A stretch of DNA of 64,000 bases, taken from assembly GCF_021044625.1 (NCBI RefSeq), contig NZ_CP087999.1, forward strand, positions 3,369,001 through 3,433,000, given 5' to 3'. Positions 1-9,376 of the stretch are shown one piece after another (within the stretch, counting starts at the first letter, position 1; the number at the start of each line of letters is the position of its first letter). Made by a program: the position numbers and the translations under genes. Under the pieces are notes generated by a model. The model was not told where the DNA came from. It saw nothing but the letters and a program-made list of their open reading frames with translations, and ran no database searches. The DNA comes from Geomonas sp. RF6. Lineage in GTDB: Bacteria; Desulfobacterota; Desulfuromonadia; Geobacterales; Geobacteraceae.

Positions 1-192
1 ACTCCCGAGCTATTCCGCCTCCATTTGCGCCAAGCTCTGGATCTTACCGACGGGGTTCCCCCCGAAGGGAACCTTCTCTTCATCAAGTCCTGGAATGAAT
101 GGGCGGAGGGGAACCACCTCGAGCCCGATCTCAGGTATGGAAGGGCGTATCTGGAGGTGTTGCACGAAGAGCTGATCGGTGCCGGAGCATGA
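1..192 (+). CDS. C-terminal end of a WbsX-like / GH99-like glycan biosynthesis protein (partial)
   Basis: Reading frame 1 is open from the window edge to a TGA at 190-192. The last 63 residues contain FIKSWNEWAEGNHLEPD followed by RYGRAYLEV, which is the typical C-terminal signature of WbsX-type proteins (glycoside hydrolase 99-like domain) found in O-antigen and capsule clusters. The WNEWAEG and LEPD segments hold the conserved acidic and tryptophan residues. The 5' part lies outside the window. Its stop overlaps the ATG of the next glycosyltransferase (ATGA), so the two are probably translationally coupled. A role in polysaccharide assembly is family knowledge; the exact reaction is not known. 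Confidence 0.8.
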   Translation, partial: TPELFRLHLRQALDLTDGVPPEGNLLFIKSWNEWAEGNHLEPDLRYGRAYLEVLHEELIGAGA

Positions 193-1094
193 GCCGCATT
201 TCGGTGATCATACCGGCCTACAATGCCGCAGCAACCATTGCAAGGGCGGTGCACTCCGTGCTGCGGCAGGAACTCGCGCCGTACGAAGTGATCGTGGTGG
301 ATGACGGCTCGCAGGACGGCACCTCACGCCTCGTCGAGGAGCGCTTCGCCGACCGGGTGAGGCTGGTGCGTCAGGCCAATGCCGGCCCTGCTGCCGCACG
401 CAACCGCGGCATTAAGGAGGCTACTGCAGAGTATATAGCCTTTCTCGATGCGGACGACGAGTGGCATCCGGGAAAGCTGCAGATTCAACTTGCTGCATTT
501 TCGGCCAACCCGGCGGCGGGACTGTGTTTCACGGACATGTCTCACTGGGAAAATGACGAAGAAGTTCACGTTTCGTACCTACACGAGCGTGGCTTCCGAC
601 ACGTATCAGGGGGAGCTATCTACGAAAACCTGCTGCACGAATGCTTCGTGTTCACGCCTTCGGTCGTGATCCCGCGAGTTATTCTGGAGAGGGTTGGCGG
701 CTTTAACGAGTGTCTGCGCATCGCCGAGGACTACGATCTCTGGTTGCGCATCGCGCACGACTACAACTTTATCTTCATCGACCAACCATTGTTGCGCAGA
801 CACCGAAACGCTCAAAACATAACGAACAACCTGTTGCTCTATGCTGAGGACTCCCTTTCGATGATGGAACAGCTCCTTACTCGACAAAAGGGGAATGCCC
901 GCCATGAGGCCATCATTCGAAAGAGATTGTCGATAATGCATAATGACGCCGGATACCACTGCCGGCGTAAGGGAATGATGTCCCTTGCTCGACAGCACTA
1001 CCTAAAAAGCCTGTCTCGTTGCCTCAACCTGATTTCCGCGAGGGGACTGCTGGCTACAATCTATCACGATATATTCTGGAAGAGCAGGTCCTAA
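189..1094 (+). CDS. Family 2 glycosyltransferase
   Basis: 301 residues. The protein opens with a GT-A fold: ISVIIPAYNAAATIARAV at the N-terminus, then VVDDGS and the metal-binding DADDEW motif near residue 95, which bind the nucleotide-sugar. AEDYDLWLRI further on is the usual acceptor-side/catalytic region of GT2 enzymes. No membrane segment is evident, so it probably works at the cytoplasmic face on a lipid-linked sugar. The start at 189 is chosen because the sugar-binding domain begins at once and the ATG overlaps the upstream stop by four bases; an in-frame upstream extension from 99 lies inside the preceding gene. Donor and acceptor cannot be told from sequence. Confidence 0.85.
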   Translation: MSRISVIIPAYNAAATIARAVHSVLRQELAPYEVIVVDDGSQDGTSRLVEERFADRVRLVRQANAGPAAARNRGIKEATAEYIAFLDADDEWHPGKLQIQLAAFSANPAAGLCFTDMSHWENDEEVHVSYLHERGFRHVSGGAIYENLLHECFVFTPSVVIPRVILERVGGFNECLRIAEDYDLWLRIAHDYNFIFIDQPLLRRHRNAQNITNNLLLYAEDSLSMMEQLLTRQKGNARHEAIIRKRLSIMHNDAGYHCRRKGMMSLARQHYLKSLSRCLNLISARGLLATIYHDIFWKSRS

Positions 1095-1119
1095 TACCGT
1101 TCTGCGTCGGAGGTAACTC

Positions 1120-2082
1120 TTGAACCCGGTTGTTTCGGTAGTGATACCTACGTACAACTCTGCATCAACCCTCCGCGACTGTGTCACATCGGTCCTTGCT
1201 CAGACTCACAAGTCGCTGGAGGTGATCATCGTCGATGACGGATCGTCGGACGACACTGTCACGATTGCGCGCTCTTTTGGCGGCCCCGTGGTGGTCCTGA
1301 CGAAGGAAAATGGCGGTCCGGCCAGTGCCCGCAATTTGGGGATCAGGAAGTGTAGTGGTGAGTTCATCGCTTTTATGGACTCAGACGATCTCTGGCTTCC
1401 CACGAAGGTAGAGCGACAAGTCGCTGTCGCCCGCTCAGCTAAGAAACCGGCACTGGTCTTCACGGGCGTGCAAAGGACTTTGGGGCCGGGTATGATACCC
1501 CCTTCTCCGCAATATAAACTCTACAGCGGTGAAAATCCACTCACTTACGCGACTCTTTGGGCGAAGAACTGGATTACCACATCGAGTGTTCTGGCACACC
1601 GTCTGGTGTTTGAGGACCTGCTCTTTGACGAGGATCCCCTCATTGAAGGGGCAGAGGACTTCGACCTATGGCTGCGCATTGCGAACCGGCACCCGATCTG
1701 GTATCTCGACGAGGTGCTCACCATCTACCTCGTGTCGGGCGGCGGACACAGTCGCAGCAACATGGAGCGGACGTATCTGGCGCTTAATAGGATGTATGAC
1801 AAGCTCGCTCCGCTGTCGGAACGCCACCATCTATCCGCACGAGATCTCAATTGGAAGAGGTTCGAACTAAACAAAATCTTCGGAATTCGTTTCTTTCAAT
1901 GCGGGAATATATCTGTGGCAAAAAGCTACCTCCGGAACGCTCGGTCCGCCTCTTGGTATGACTTATCGCTCATGTATTTCTCCCTTCTAACGTTTCTTCC
2001 GGAGTCTTCCCTAGAGTTTCTTCGGAGGATAAAAAAGAGCCGGATGTTTGGAGCCGTCAATGGTATCGCTCGGCATTGCTAG
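1120..2082 (+). CDS. Family 2 glycosyltransferase (TTG start)
   Basis: 320 residues, same architecture as its upstream neighbour: VVSVVIPTYNSASTL, VDDGSSDDT, DSDDLW (DxD metal site) and EDFDLWLRI. The two genes are probably ancient duplicates working on successive sugars. A TTG start is supported by GGAGGT at 1109-1114 five bases upstream, and no ATG fits before the catalytic domain. The 3' end overlaps the next gene. Substrate unknown. Confidence 0.85.
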   Translation: MNPVVSVVIPTYNSASTLRDCVTSVLAQTHKSLEVIIVDDGSSDDTVTIARSFGGPVVVLTKENGGPASARNLGIRKCSGEFIAFMDSDDLWLPTKVERQVAVARSAKKPALVFTGVQRTLGPGMIPPSPQYKLYSGENPLTYATLWAKNWITTSSVLAHRLVFEDLLFDEDPLIEGAEDFDLWLRIANRHPIWYLDEVLTIYLVSGGGHSRSNMERTYLALNRMYDKLAPLSERHHLSARDLNWKRFELNKIFGIRFFQCGNISVAKSYLRNARSASWYDLSLMYFSLLTFLPESSLEFLRRIKKSRMFGAVNGIARHC

Positions 2083-3313
2083 TCTTGGCGTTTCCTGCTT
2101 CATGATGAAATCGCTCAAGTGCCCCATCGTCGGATACCTCTTGATGCTCGTGCTCATTATAGCCAAGCCGTATATCTACGATATCTTTCCTGAGATGTAT
2201 ACCGTGTTGCATGGCCCCCTCGTCCTTGGAGGCTTCCTCCTGGGACTCTGCGTTCTTACCGGTGCCCCAAGCGAACTGACCGCTCGATCATTGAAGACTT
2301 TCGGCTGGCTCACTGGCTTTCTCATTGTTTGCTGGCTCACCCACGCTTTAGGGGAAGGAGGTGGCGGACCCCACCGGTATCTCGGCGAGATAACGAACAT
2401 GTGGCTGCTCTTTTTCATCGGCATCTGTGTGGTCAGAAATTCCTCCGACCTAAAGAACCTCCAGTACTGGCTGTCTGCTACCTTCATCTTCGTGGCCGCC
2501 GCCGCCTATTATCATTACCGCGTCCTTGGGTGGGAGATGCCGCTTCCTTCCCGGCGTCTGGTTGATCGGAACGAGTTCGCATCTACGTTGGCTGCGGTGG
2601 CGCCCCTCTTCATGTACCTAATCCTGACGGCAAAGAGCACGTTTCCCCGGAGCATCGGGATCTTTGGAGTTATCCTAATCATAATTTGCGTCATTCCGAG
2701 CTATTCGCGCGGAGCTTTCTTAAGCCTTGGTATCGCTCTAGCCCTGTGCTCAACGATGGCACAGGATAAGAAAGCCTACTTCATCGTTCTGAGCGTGGCT
2801 GCACTCTTAGGGGCCGCTAGAGTCTCCAGCACTTACATTGAGAGGATCTCCAGCACCGTCGACTATAAGGAAGAAGCCTCAGCTGCTGGAAGGATAGCGA
2901 CATACGGTGCTGCCATATATATGGTCCGTTCTGCACCCATTCTGGGGGTCGGTGTCGGAGGTTTCAATGACAACTTCTGGAATTACTGTCCAGAAAAGTA
3001 CCGTCAGTTTTGCAATCCGGGAAAGAGTGTCCACAACATCTACTTACAGGTCCTCTCTGAAACAGGGATCCTAGGCTTCACTGCTTTCTCGGCGTTTCTG
3101 CTCTCGGCACTTGCCCCGTTGCGAGGCATGCTGACGCGTCGCCCAGAGTCTAGCCACGAGATGCTGGCGTATGCCTTCGGGATCTCCTGTGTGGTGCTGC
3201 TATTCTCGTACGCTTTTTTGCCTGGCGCGTACAACTCCTTTATCTACCCTCTTCTGGCAAGCTTCATTGCCTCGGTGTCAGTCACTCAAGGAAAGAGCGT
3301 GCGTAATGATTAA
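2060..3313 (+). CDS. O-antigen ligase / polymerase family membrane protein
   Basis: About 417 residues and strongly hydrophobic, with roughly ten predicted membrane segments. A large loop near residues 285-325 contains APILGVGVGGFNDNF and, after it, SVHNIYLQVLSETG, which is the Wzy_C/WaaL-type pattern (glycine-rich PILGVG then H-N-x-Y). Such proteins polymerise repeat units or ligate polysaccharide on the periplasmic side. The ATG at 2060 overlaps the end of the glycosyltransferase before it; a TTG at 2048 is an alternative start. It sits in a tight run of glycosyltransferases, which supports a polysaccharide role. Polymerase and ligase cannot be separated by sequence alone. Confidence 0.8.
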   Translation: MVSLGIASLGVSCFMMKSLKCPIVGYLLMLVLIIAKPYIYDIFPEMYTVLHGPLVLGGFLLGLCVLTGAPSELTARSLKTFGWLTGFLIVCWLTHALGEGGGGPHRYLGEITNMWLLFFIGICVVRNSSDLKNLQYWLSATFIFVAAAAYYHYRVLGWEMPLPSRRLVDRNEFASTLAAVAPLFMYLILTAKSTFPRSIGIFGVILIIICVIPSYSRGAFLSLGIALALCSTMAQDKKAYFIVLSVAALLGAARVSSTYIERISSTVDYKEEASAAGRIATYGAAIYMVRSAPILGVGVGGFNDNFWNYCPEKYRQFCNPGKSVHNIYLQVLSETGILGFTAFSAFLLSALAPLRGMLTRRPESSHEMLAYAFGISCVVLLFSYAFLPGAYNSFIYPLLASFIASVSVTQGKSVRND

Positions 3314-4442
3314 GGTCCTTCATCTTTTGGAGTCATTTGTTACAGGCGGCGCTGAGAACGTCGTTTTCGAGCTCTGCCGGGGCCTGCACCAAGCAAGCTT
3401 CGATTCCACCGTCATTGCAATACGGGACGGGGATATGTTTGAAAGATTCTCAGGTGTAGCTAATGTTGATGTGGTTCCGAAACGTAAGGGGCCTGATCCT
3501 ACTCTGTTGTTTCGTCTCAGGGATAGAATACGGGTGCTGAACGTTGATGTAGTGCATGTAGTAAACGGGCTAACAGTTGTTAATTACGGCGTAACGGCTG
3601 CTAGATTGGCAGGCATCCCTGTGGTTGCCTCCGTGCATGGCGCCAGTCACTTGATGCAGACTGGCTTCGCTCCTACGGTATGGCGCCGAATGCTGAAAGC
3701 TGCGGATATGAGAGTGGCGGTTTCGGATGACATCAGGAAACGGTTGAAGATGTGTCTGGGAAGTGACGTGCCAGTGCAACTTGTTTATAACGCAATCGAT
3801 GAGTTATCTACAGTACCGGATCCTGAATTCCGTACTGCGTGTTTCGGGGAGTGGGGGATACCTGAGGATGCGACCGTCGCTGTATGCGTCGCAAATCTGC
3901 GGGAAGTAAAGGGCCATAAATTTCTGATCCAAGCTGTGTCTCGCGTCGTCAGAACTGTATCGAGCTTTCATTTACTCTTGATAGGAACAGGACCCTTGGA
4001 AGCTTCTATAAGGGAAGCTGCTTACGGATTAGGGGTTGAGAGCCATATACATTTCGCCGGTCTTCGTAAAGATGTCCCCGCATGTCTACAGCTGTGCGAT
4101 ATCTTTGTGCTCCCCTCTATCTCGGAAGGAACCCCCCTCTGTCTCCTGGAGGCAATGAGAGCCGCGCTCCCTGTCGTTGCATCCAGAGTCGGAGGGATCC
4201 CTGAGATAGTTGTTGATGGCGTCACTGGCAACCTAGTGCCGCCAGAAGATCCGACTGTACTTGCAACCTCTATCTTACATCTCATCCAGCGTCCAGAGTT
4301 ATCGAAGAGGTACGGCGAACAGGGGAGGGCAAGATTGAGGAACGCGTTCACCCTCCCGCTTTTCTTGAACCGATATGCAAAACTTTTCGAAGAAGTCTCC
4401 GCTAAACGTTCCTTCTTGTGTGCATACGGGGTAGCATCATGA
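3306..4442 (+). CDS. Family 4 glycosyltransferase
   Basis: 378 residues with the two-Rossmann GT-B layout. The N-terminal half has KVLHLLESFVTGGAENVV (acceptor-side glycine loop) and VVASVHGASH; the C-terminal half has the E-x7-E type donor site in LPSISEGTPLCLLEAMRA followed by GIPEIVVDG. It transfers a sugar from a nucleotide donor with retention, a family property. The start ATG overlaps the upstream stop by eight bases. Base composition is noticeably AT-richer than genes right of 17 kb. Confidence 0.85.
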   Translation: MIKVLHLLESFVTGGAENVVFELCRGLHQASFDSTVIAIRDGDMFERFSGVANVDVVPKRKGPDPTLLFRLRDRIRVLNVDVVHVVNGLTVVNYGVTAARLAGIPVVASVHGASHLMQTGFAPTVWRRMLKAADMRVAVSDDIRKRLKMCLGSDVPVQLVYNAIDELSTVPDPEFRTACFGEWGIPEDATVAVCVANLREVKGHKFLIQAVSRVVRTVSSFHLLLIGTGPLEASIREAAYGLGVESHIHFAGLRKDVPACLQLCDIFVLPSISEGTPLCLLEAMRAALPVVASRVGGIPEIVVDGVTGNLVPPEDPTVLATSILHLIQRPELSKRYGEQGRARLRNAFTLPLFLNRYAKLFEEVSAKRSFLCAYGVAS

Positions 4443-5623
4443 GGGTCCTTTCGCTAACGACTCTCTTTCCTAATAACATGCAACCGAACCTTGGTGTCTT
4501 CGTCCGTAACAGGTTAGAGGCTCTATCAGCATTTACCGAGGTGCAGGTGGTTGCGCCCGTGCCATGGGTACCTTCCTGTTGTCCCGGGAATAGGGCGCGC
4601 CTTTATAGGTTGATACCCGCAAAGGAATGTATAGGAGGGCTAGAAACATATCATCCCCGGTACCTTGTCACTCCCAAAGTTCTCCGCCGGCTCTACGGGA
4701 TGATGTACTTTCGATCAATTGTGGGCTTTATTAGGAAACTCCACCGAGAGAATCCTTTTGATATCATCGATGTCCACTGGGCGTACCCAGATGGCTACGC
4801 TGGGGTCGCCCTTGCCAATCTGTTGGGTGTTCCTGTTTCAGTCTCTCTGCGAGGGAGTGATATCCACACCTATACCAAAAAAGCGGCAATCAGGAAACTG
4901 ATTGTCCATACCCTGCAACAAGCTGATCTCATTATCCCGGTGGCACAATCCATGGTCTCCCTCGTAGAAAATCTAGGCGTTTCACCGGAGCGCGTGCTTG
5001 TTGTGCCTAACGGAGTCAATGGGAGCATTTTTACCCCTATGGACCGTGCAGAGGCCCGCGCAAAAGTGGGGCTACGAACCGGCAGCACCGTTGTTCTTTC
5101 CGTGGGGCGACTCGAAAAACCGAAGCGCTTCGACCTTCTCCTGCGTGCCTGTACCAAACTGCGCCAAGGCATCAAGGCTGACCTCCAGTTGGTGATCGTC
5201 GGAGATGGTAGCTTGGGGGAAGAACTGAAAACATTGGTGATCGAGCATGGCATGACGGAAAATGTTCTTTTTGTCGGTGAAGTTGAAAACAAGGATCTCG
5301 CACCGTGGTATTGCGCTGCGGACCTCTTCTGCCTGGCCAGTGACAATGAAGGCTGTCCGAATGTCCTGTTGGAAGCCGCTGCTTGCGGAACTCCGATCGT
5401 AGCTTCAAACGTTGGAGGGGTTCCTGAACTTGTGTCACGAGAGAATGGTCTGGTGGTACCGGAAAATACTATTGAATCCTGGAGTCGCTGCATACTCGCG
5501 GCGATGGATGCACGATGGGATCCGTCGAAAATAAGTTCCACTGTGCTTCATCGGACTTGGGAAAATATCGGACAGCAGGTCTTCGAGGGATTCTGCGCAT
5601 GCCGCTGTGCACCGCGGCGATGA
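4439..5623 (+). CDS. Family 4 glycosyltransferase
   Basis: 394 residues, GT-B fold. Visible motifs are TLFPNNMQPNLGVFVRNR at the N-terminus, SLRGSDIH in the middle, LSVGRLEKPKRFD at the start of the donor domain and ASDNEGCPNVLLEAAACG with the paired glutamates of the donor site. The ATG overlaps the preceding stop (ATGA), so it closes the five-gene overlapping run that begins at 189. Acceptor and sugar unknown. Confidence 0.85.
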   Translation: MRVLSLTTLFPNNMQPNLGVFVRNRLEALSAFTEVQVVAPVPWVPSCCPGNRARLYRLIPAKECIGGLETYHPRYLVTPKVLRRLYGMMYFRSIVGFIRKLHRENPFDIIDVHWAYPDGYAGVALANLLGVPVSVSLRGSDIHTYTKKAAIRKLIVHTLQQADLIIPVAQSMVSLVENLGVSPERVLVVPNGVNGSIFTPMDRAEARAKVGLRTGSTVVLSVGRLEKPKRFDLLLRACTKLRQGIKADLQLVIVGDGSLGEELKTLVIEHGMTENVLFVGEVENKDLAPWYCAADLFCLASDNEGCPNVLLEAAACGTPIVASNVGGVPELVSRENGLVVPENTIESWSRCILAAMDARWDPSKISSTVLHRTWENIGQQVFEGFCACRCAPRR

Positions 5624-6370
5624 GATGGCGGACGGAAAAAGGGGGAGCTGGTGGAACTTGACTTCATTGGAAATATTGCGTCTGCGTAAGATTCCGATTC
5701 TCTGCAAAAGGCGCCATGCGCTGGAACAGTCATGGTGGTCAATGTGACTATACGTATGGCGATCTTGTTTAACCTTTGATGATGAGAAGTTAGGCTACGA
5801 AAAGAGGTAGGTCGTTGCCATATACTACCTCTGACGGGAGCAGGGAGTTTCAAGCCATCTCGCTCGAAGGGACACAGCCACGCAAGCAATGACACTTGCT
5901 CCTGAGGGGATCCTTACAAAGACGCTTTGTTCCATATGGTATACTCTGTTTGTCTCCTTCCGTCATTCAACGCCTCAGTCCATAGATACGACCGGTGCAC
6001 CATATCGTTGCAGTGGTTGGTTTTTTTCAGGCCTTCACTCCCTCCACTCGTGCCGGACTATATCATGTCGCTGCAGGTACTTCCCCAACTTGGTGATTTG
6101 AAATACTCGATTTTATTACCGCGTATGATACCACCACATCTTACTGGACGGAGTTGTAGGCCCTTGGCTTTGCGAATTCGTTGCAGTGTCATGGACGAGA
6201 CGTAGGCGGCTTGTGGCGATGGGTTTCCATTCTTTCTTCGAAGGCTCGTGCGGAGGCAGTATCAAGATCTATTGCCCCTTATATACTATTTCTTATGCCT
6301 TGGGGAAAATGGCAGTTCTCCCTGTCAAACCAGGCAAGCAGTCAATATAAGGCAGTTTTAGGAGGTGGAC
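5624..6370. other. Non-coding stretch, AT-richer than surroundings
   Basis: No open frame here shows a recognisable domain, and the short frames on either strand have no ribosome-binding site. Composition is AT-richer than the right half of the window. It may hold remnants of a decayed gene, but no family could be named. The only clear signal is the AGGAGGT ribosome-binding site at 6360-6366 for the next gene. Confidence 0.5.
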
Positions 6371-8956
6371 ATGGACAAAGCAAGGAAGGCGAAAGCCCCG
6401 ATGCCATTCACGCTGTTTGTTTTCACGGTCTTCTGCATGCTCTCAACGACGAAGGCCGCACGTGGATTAGATGCATCCACGGTTGGAACAGTGTATGGCG
6501 ATGCCGCTGGTCTTGCTCGGGTTGAGATTCTTGAGACTCAATTCCGCAATATGAGCATCAAGTCGCAACACCCACGTATCATCCTCACTCCTGAGCTGAT
6601 CACGCGAGCTCAGGCACGAATTCAGGCGCAGCATTACAAATGGGCATCTATCAAGTCAGCTGCGGCTAATGATACTATCGCAGCAGCTTTTTGTTATGCC
6701 GTGACCGGAAATAACGCGTATGCATCCATTGTTTACAATAACCTCATGGCTGAGACCGCCACCTCTTGGACGGGGAGCTACACGTCAAATAACGTCTCCG
6801 GTACCGACCGCAAAGTTGCAGAATGGGCCATTGCCTTTGACTGGGCCTACAATGGCCTTACTCAACAGCAACGGGAGGCACTCGTAGAGAAAATTGCCGC
6901 TGCGGCAAACATAGCGGGCCGGGCCGCATGGATACGTGCCGGAAACCGAATTCAGAGTACCGGGGGGGAAACCTTTCACCGTGAGGAGTGGATATTTTGG
7001 GCATGGCGGGCTTGGCCTGAGATAGTGCTGGCGAATCATCTTGCTGATGCCGATTTCTGCTATAAGAGCAGGTGGAGATATGATTCCATTTATGGAGACG
7101 CTGCTAGAGCATTTGCTTATTTAAACGACGGGACACCTCTGGAGGGATACCAGTACGGTGCAGATGGAACTAGTTGGTTCATGGCCTTGAAGAGTGCGAC
7201 AGGAATAAACCTCGTTGACGGTGCAGACCTGCACTATGATATTTCGGCTGCCGATTACCAGCTTTACAGCACAGACTTCGGGCTCAATAGAAATGTCCTC
7301 CATCACGGAGTTGGCCTTGGTGCCGGAGGTCTCGCAACCTATTCAGACACGACAGGAAATGACTTTAATTGGAAGACGAAGGAGTACCACTCGGTAGCTA
7401 CTCAATTGGCAGCAACGACAAACCCATACCAGCAGTGGATTGCTAAAAATATACTTACATTCGATAAACGCGGTGCCTCCAGCTGGATTTTCACCAACGA
7501 ATACTACGGCGAGTGGAAAAATTTTGAAGATATCGCAACCTTGCTATTTTACGATCCGGCGCTTCCTGCCATCGATCCGCGGCAGGCAACCTATGATCAA
7601 TTGCCTTTTGCGAAACACTTTGACGGGGGAAATGAAGTCTACATGCGGTCCAGTTGGGCAGACAATGCAGTAATCGCCTCTTTCCGGTCTACTCCTGCTT
7701 TTACAAAAACCTCCCACGGCGACTTTGATGTCAACAGTTTTGCGTTGTACCGCAGAGGAAATTTGGCCCCGGAATCCGGAGTGTACGATACGTATCAGGG
7801 GCAGACAAACTATATAGGTTACCAGAAGAATACGGTGGCGCATAACACGCTTTTACTCATAGATCCTGCAAATCCGGACTCACCCAAAAAATTAGGGAAC
7901 AATAACCCAGATCCAGGAGGAACAGAAAAAACCACGACGAGAACTTTCGGGACAATACATCCTACGTTTACTTCTATAACTAATACATTTTTGCTAAATA
8001 AGGCTGCCAACTGGGGAGATATTGTTGCCTTTGATACGAGTAAGGCTTTTGATTATGCAGTTGGCGAGGCACCAAAAGCGTATGGCACCCGTGCAACTGA
8101 ATTCACGAGAGCTGTGATGTTTCTGCGCAAGGCGGGAGACAAGTCGTATGTTTTAGTATTCGATCGCGTTGAAGCATCTGATTCAAAGTTTAAGAAAAAG
8201 TTGCTATTGCACACTGTAAACGAACCTTTGCTCAATGGTAACGTCCTTAGTACAGAGGCCACTGGCCATATTTACACCACCGATGGTGACTCGTACTCAG
8301 CAACGAATGTTTTTAACAACTCGGCCCTGTATGGCAAGGTGTTACTTCCGCAAGACCGCCGGATCCGGAAGGTAGGAGGTCAAGGATACGAATTTTGGGT
8401 GGATGGAAGCGTTCCGAAGAACTGGGGAATTGACTGGACGGTTCTGGCAGCGGATAAGGAACGATATATGGGCGGACCCATCCAAGAGATCGGACAATGG
8501 CGTCTGGAACTGATGCCAGCAATTCAGCAGCAGCGTGACCTTTTTCTAAACGTTATGTATGTTGGCGACGTAGACGAAAAACTTCCCCCTGTCTCACGGT
8601 TTGTGACTTCAAATTCCTCGCTCATAGGAGTCTTGCTCGAAGACAGTGTTACACAGAACTACGTCGTGATTTTTAATTCTGCAAAGTACAATACAGCCGC
8701 CACCAACACCCTTAGCTACTCGGTCGGCGGCACTGATCCTCAAAACTCCCTCATAACACATATCATTACTGAGGTCACTCCCGACACGCACTTCGTCGTG
8801 AAGCAAAAGGGCATCACCATCGCCACTCCTACTTCATCTCACAGTGGGACCATCTCCTTCACCTATAAAGGCGGCGGTTCTTTTGCTATCGAAGTTGCCT
8901 CCACGTCTTCCGTTGTCCCGCCGGGACCGCTTGGTGGGAGGCGTATACAACAGTAG
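6371..8956 (+). CDS. Secreted heparinase II/III-like polysaccharide lyase-type protein
   Basis: 861 residues. Residues 1-30 form a signal peptide (basic start, hydrophobic FTLFVFTVFCML core). Residues about 35-370 are helical and resemble the alpha/alpha toroid of heparinase-type lyases (RIILTPELITRAQARI, DWAYNGL, FHREEWIFWAW). The later part is beta-rich and contains SHGDFDVNSFALYRRG and NTVAHNTLLLID, which match the H-x-D-x-x-S-F and H-N-T blocks of heparinase II/III domains. These enzymes cleave uronic-acid polymers by beta-elimination (family knowledge). The ATG at 6371 follows AGGAGGT by four bases; an in-frame GTG at 6365 overlaps that site and is rejected. No PEP-CTERM tail is present. 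A role in trimming the exported polymer is inferred. Confidence 0.7.
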   Translation: MDKARKAKAPMPFTLFVFTVFCMLSTTKAARGLDASTVGTVYGDAAGLARVEILETQFRNMSIKSQHPRIILTPELITRAQARIQAQHYKWASIKSAAANDTIAAAFCYAVTGNNAYASIVYNNLMAETATSWTGSYTSNNVSGTDRKVAEWAIAFDWAYNGLTQQQREALVEKIAAAANIAGRAAWIRAGNRIQSTGGETFHREEWIFWAWRAWPEIVLANHLADADFCYKSRWRYDSIYGDAARAFAYLNDGTPLEGYQYGADGTSWFMALKSATGINLVDGADLHYDISAADYQLYSTDFGLNRNVLHHGVGLGAGGLATYSDTTGNDFNWKTKEYHSVATQLAATTNPYQQWIAKNILTFDKRGASSWIFTNEYYGEWKNFEDIATLLFYDPALPAIDPRQATYDQLPFAKHFDGGNEVYMRSSWADNAVIASFRSTPAFTKTSHGDFDVNSFALYRRGNLAPESGVYDTYQGQTNYIGYQKNTVAHNTLLLIDPANPDSPKKLGNNNPDPGGTEKTTTRTFGTIHPTFTSITNTFLLNKAANWGDIVAFDTSKAFDYAVGEAPKAYGTRATEFTRAVMFLRKAGDKSYVLVFDRVEASDSKFKKKLLLHTVNEPLLNGNVLSTEATGHIYTTDGDSYSATNVFNNSALYGKVLLPQDRRIRKVGGQGYEFWVDGSVPKNWGIDWTVLAADKERYMGGPIQEIGQWRLELMPAIQQQRDLFLNVMYVGDVDEKLPPVSRFVTSNSSLIGVLLEDSVTQNYVVIFNSAKYNTAATNTLSYSVGGTDPQNSLITHIITEVTPDTHFVVKQKGITIATPTSSHSGTISFTYKGGGSFAIEVASTSSVVPPGPLGGRRIQQ

Positions 8957-9202
8957 TCTTCCTGTGAGGAACGAGCGAGGCAGTTGGAACATTTCTAGTT
9001 GCTTCGCTCGCGCTTTCACCCCTGACTCGCACAGCCTTTCCTCCCACCCCGCTTTGTTAGCAACCACAGCCCCGCCAACTTCTCCTGCAGGTTCAGCCAA
9101 TCGAATGGGTCTTTCGCTCACTGTCCGGCATTATAGGGAGAGTTGTAAGTTTGGGTTTTTGGTGACCTGCAGCACCTCCCGCGTTCTTCAAAGAGCTTAT
9201 AG
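8957..9202. other. Upstream region of the first riboswitch
   Basis: About 250 bases between the heparinase-like gene and the first riboswitch unit. No coding frame with a credible start or domain. I see nothing specific before the possible promoter at 9203. Confidence 0.45.
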
Positions 9203-9218
9203 TAGCTCCAAACTTGCT
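9203..9218 (+). promoter_or_regulatory. Possible sigma-54 promoter (weak -24)
   Basis: TAGCTCCAAACTTGCT matches the -12 TTGC element exactly with correct spacing, but the -24 GG is AG. Its position just before the first riboswitch makes it worth noting. A start site about 12 bases past GC would fall at the first bases of the aptamer, which argues against it. Weak call. Confidence 0.25.
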
Positions 9219-9222
9219 CCGG

Positions 9223-9334
9223 TACACGACAATACTAAACCACCCGCGAGGGTGGGACGGAAAGCCTAAAGGGTCTCCCTGAGACAGCCGGGACGCCGAA
9301 ATGCCTCGATGCATTTGCGGGTCCCGGCTTTTTT
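9223..9334 (+). promoter_or_regulatory. GEMM-I riboswitch, copy 1 (probable cyclic GMP-AMP sensor) with expression platform
   Basis: The aptamer has the GEMM-I signature in order: ACACGACAATACTAAACC, a stem capped by a GCGA (GNRA) tetraloop at about 9239-9255, GGGACGGAAAGCC, a hairpin GTCTC/GAGAC at 9272-9285, and AGCCGGGACGCCGAA. Aligned with the Vibrio Vc2 aptamer, position 20 is A rather than G. That change is known in Geobacter GEMM-Ib riboswitches, which prefer 3',3'-cGAMP over c-di-GMP. The 3' strand of the aptamer is also the 5' arm of the terminator at 9287-9334. Ligand binding should therefore block termination and switch on the downstream gene (inference). Near-identical in plan to copy 3. 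Confidence 0.88.
9287..9334 (+). terminator. Riboswitch-controlled intrinsic terminator, copy 1
   Basis: GCCGGGAC at 9287-9294 pairs with GTCCCGGC at 9321-9328, with an inner AAATGC/GCATTT stem, and is followed by six T residues. The 5' arm overlaps the aptamer 3' end, so the two folds exclude each other. Confidence 0.85.
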
Positions 9335-9376
9335 GTGCCCGGACCTGCACAACCCCGTCTCGTGGAGGTCTTTGTG

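Noticed and set aside
5624-6370. Transposase remnant in the AT-rich gap
   Set aside because: No terminal repeats or recognisable transposase motif could be found on either strand.
9335-9376. GTG at 9335 as start of the first FN3/Ig gene
   Set aside because: It directly follows the terminator T-tract and lacks a ribosome-binding site; GGAGGT at 9364 points to the GTG codons at 9374-9383.
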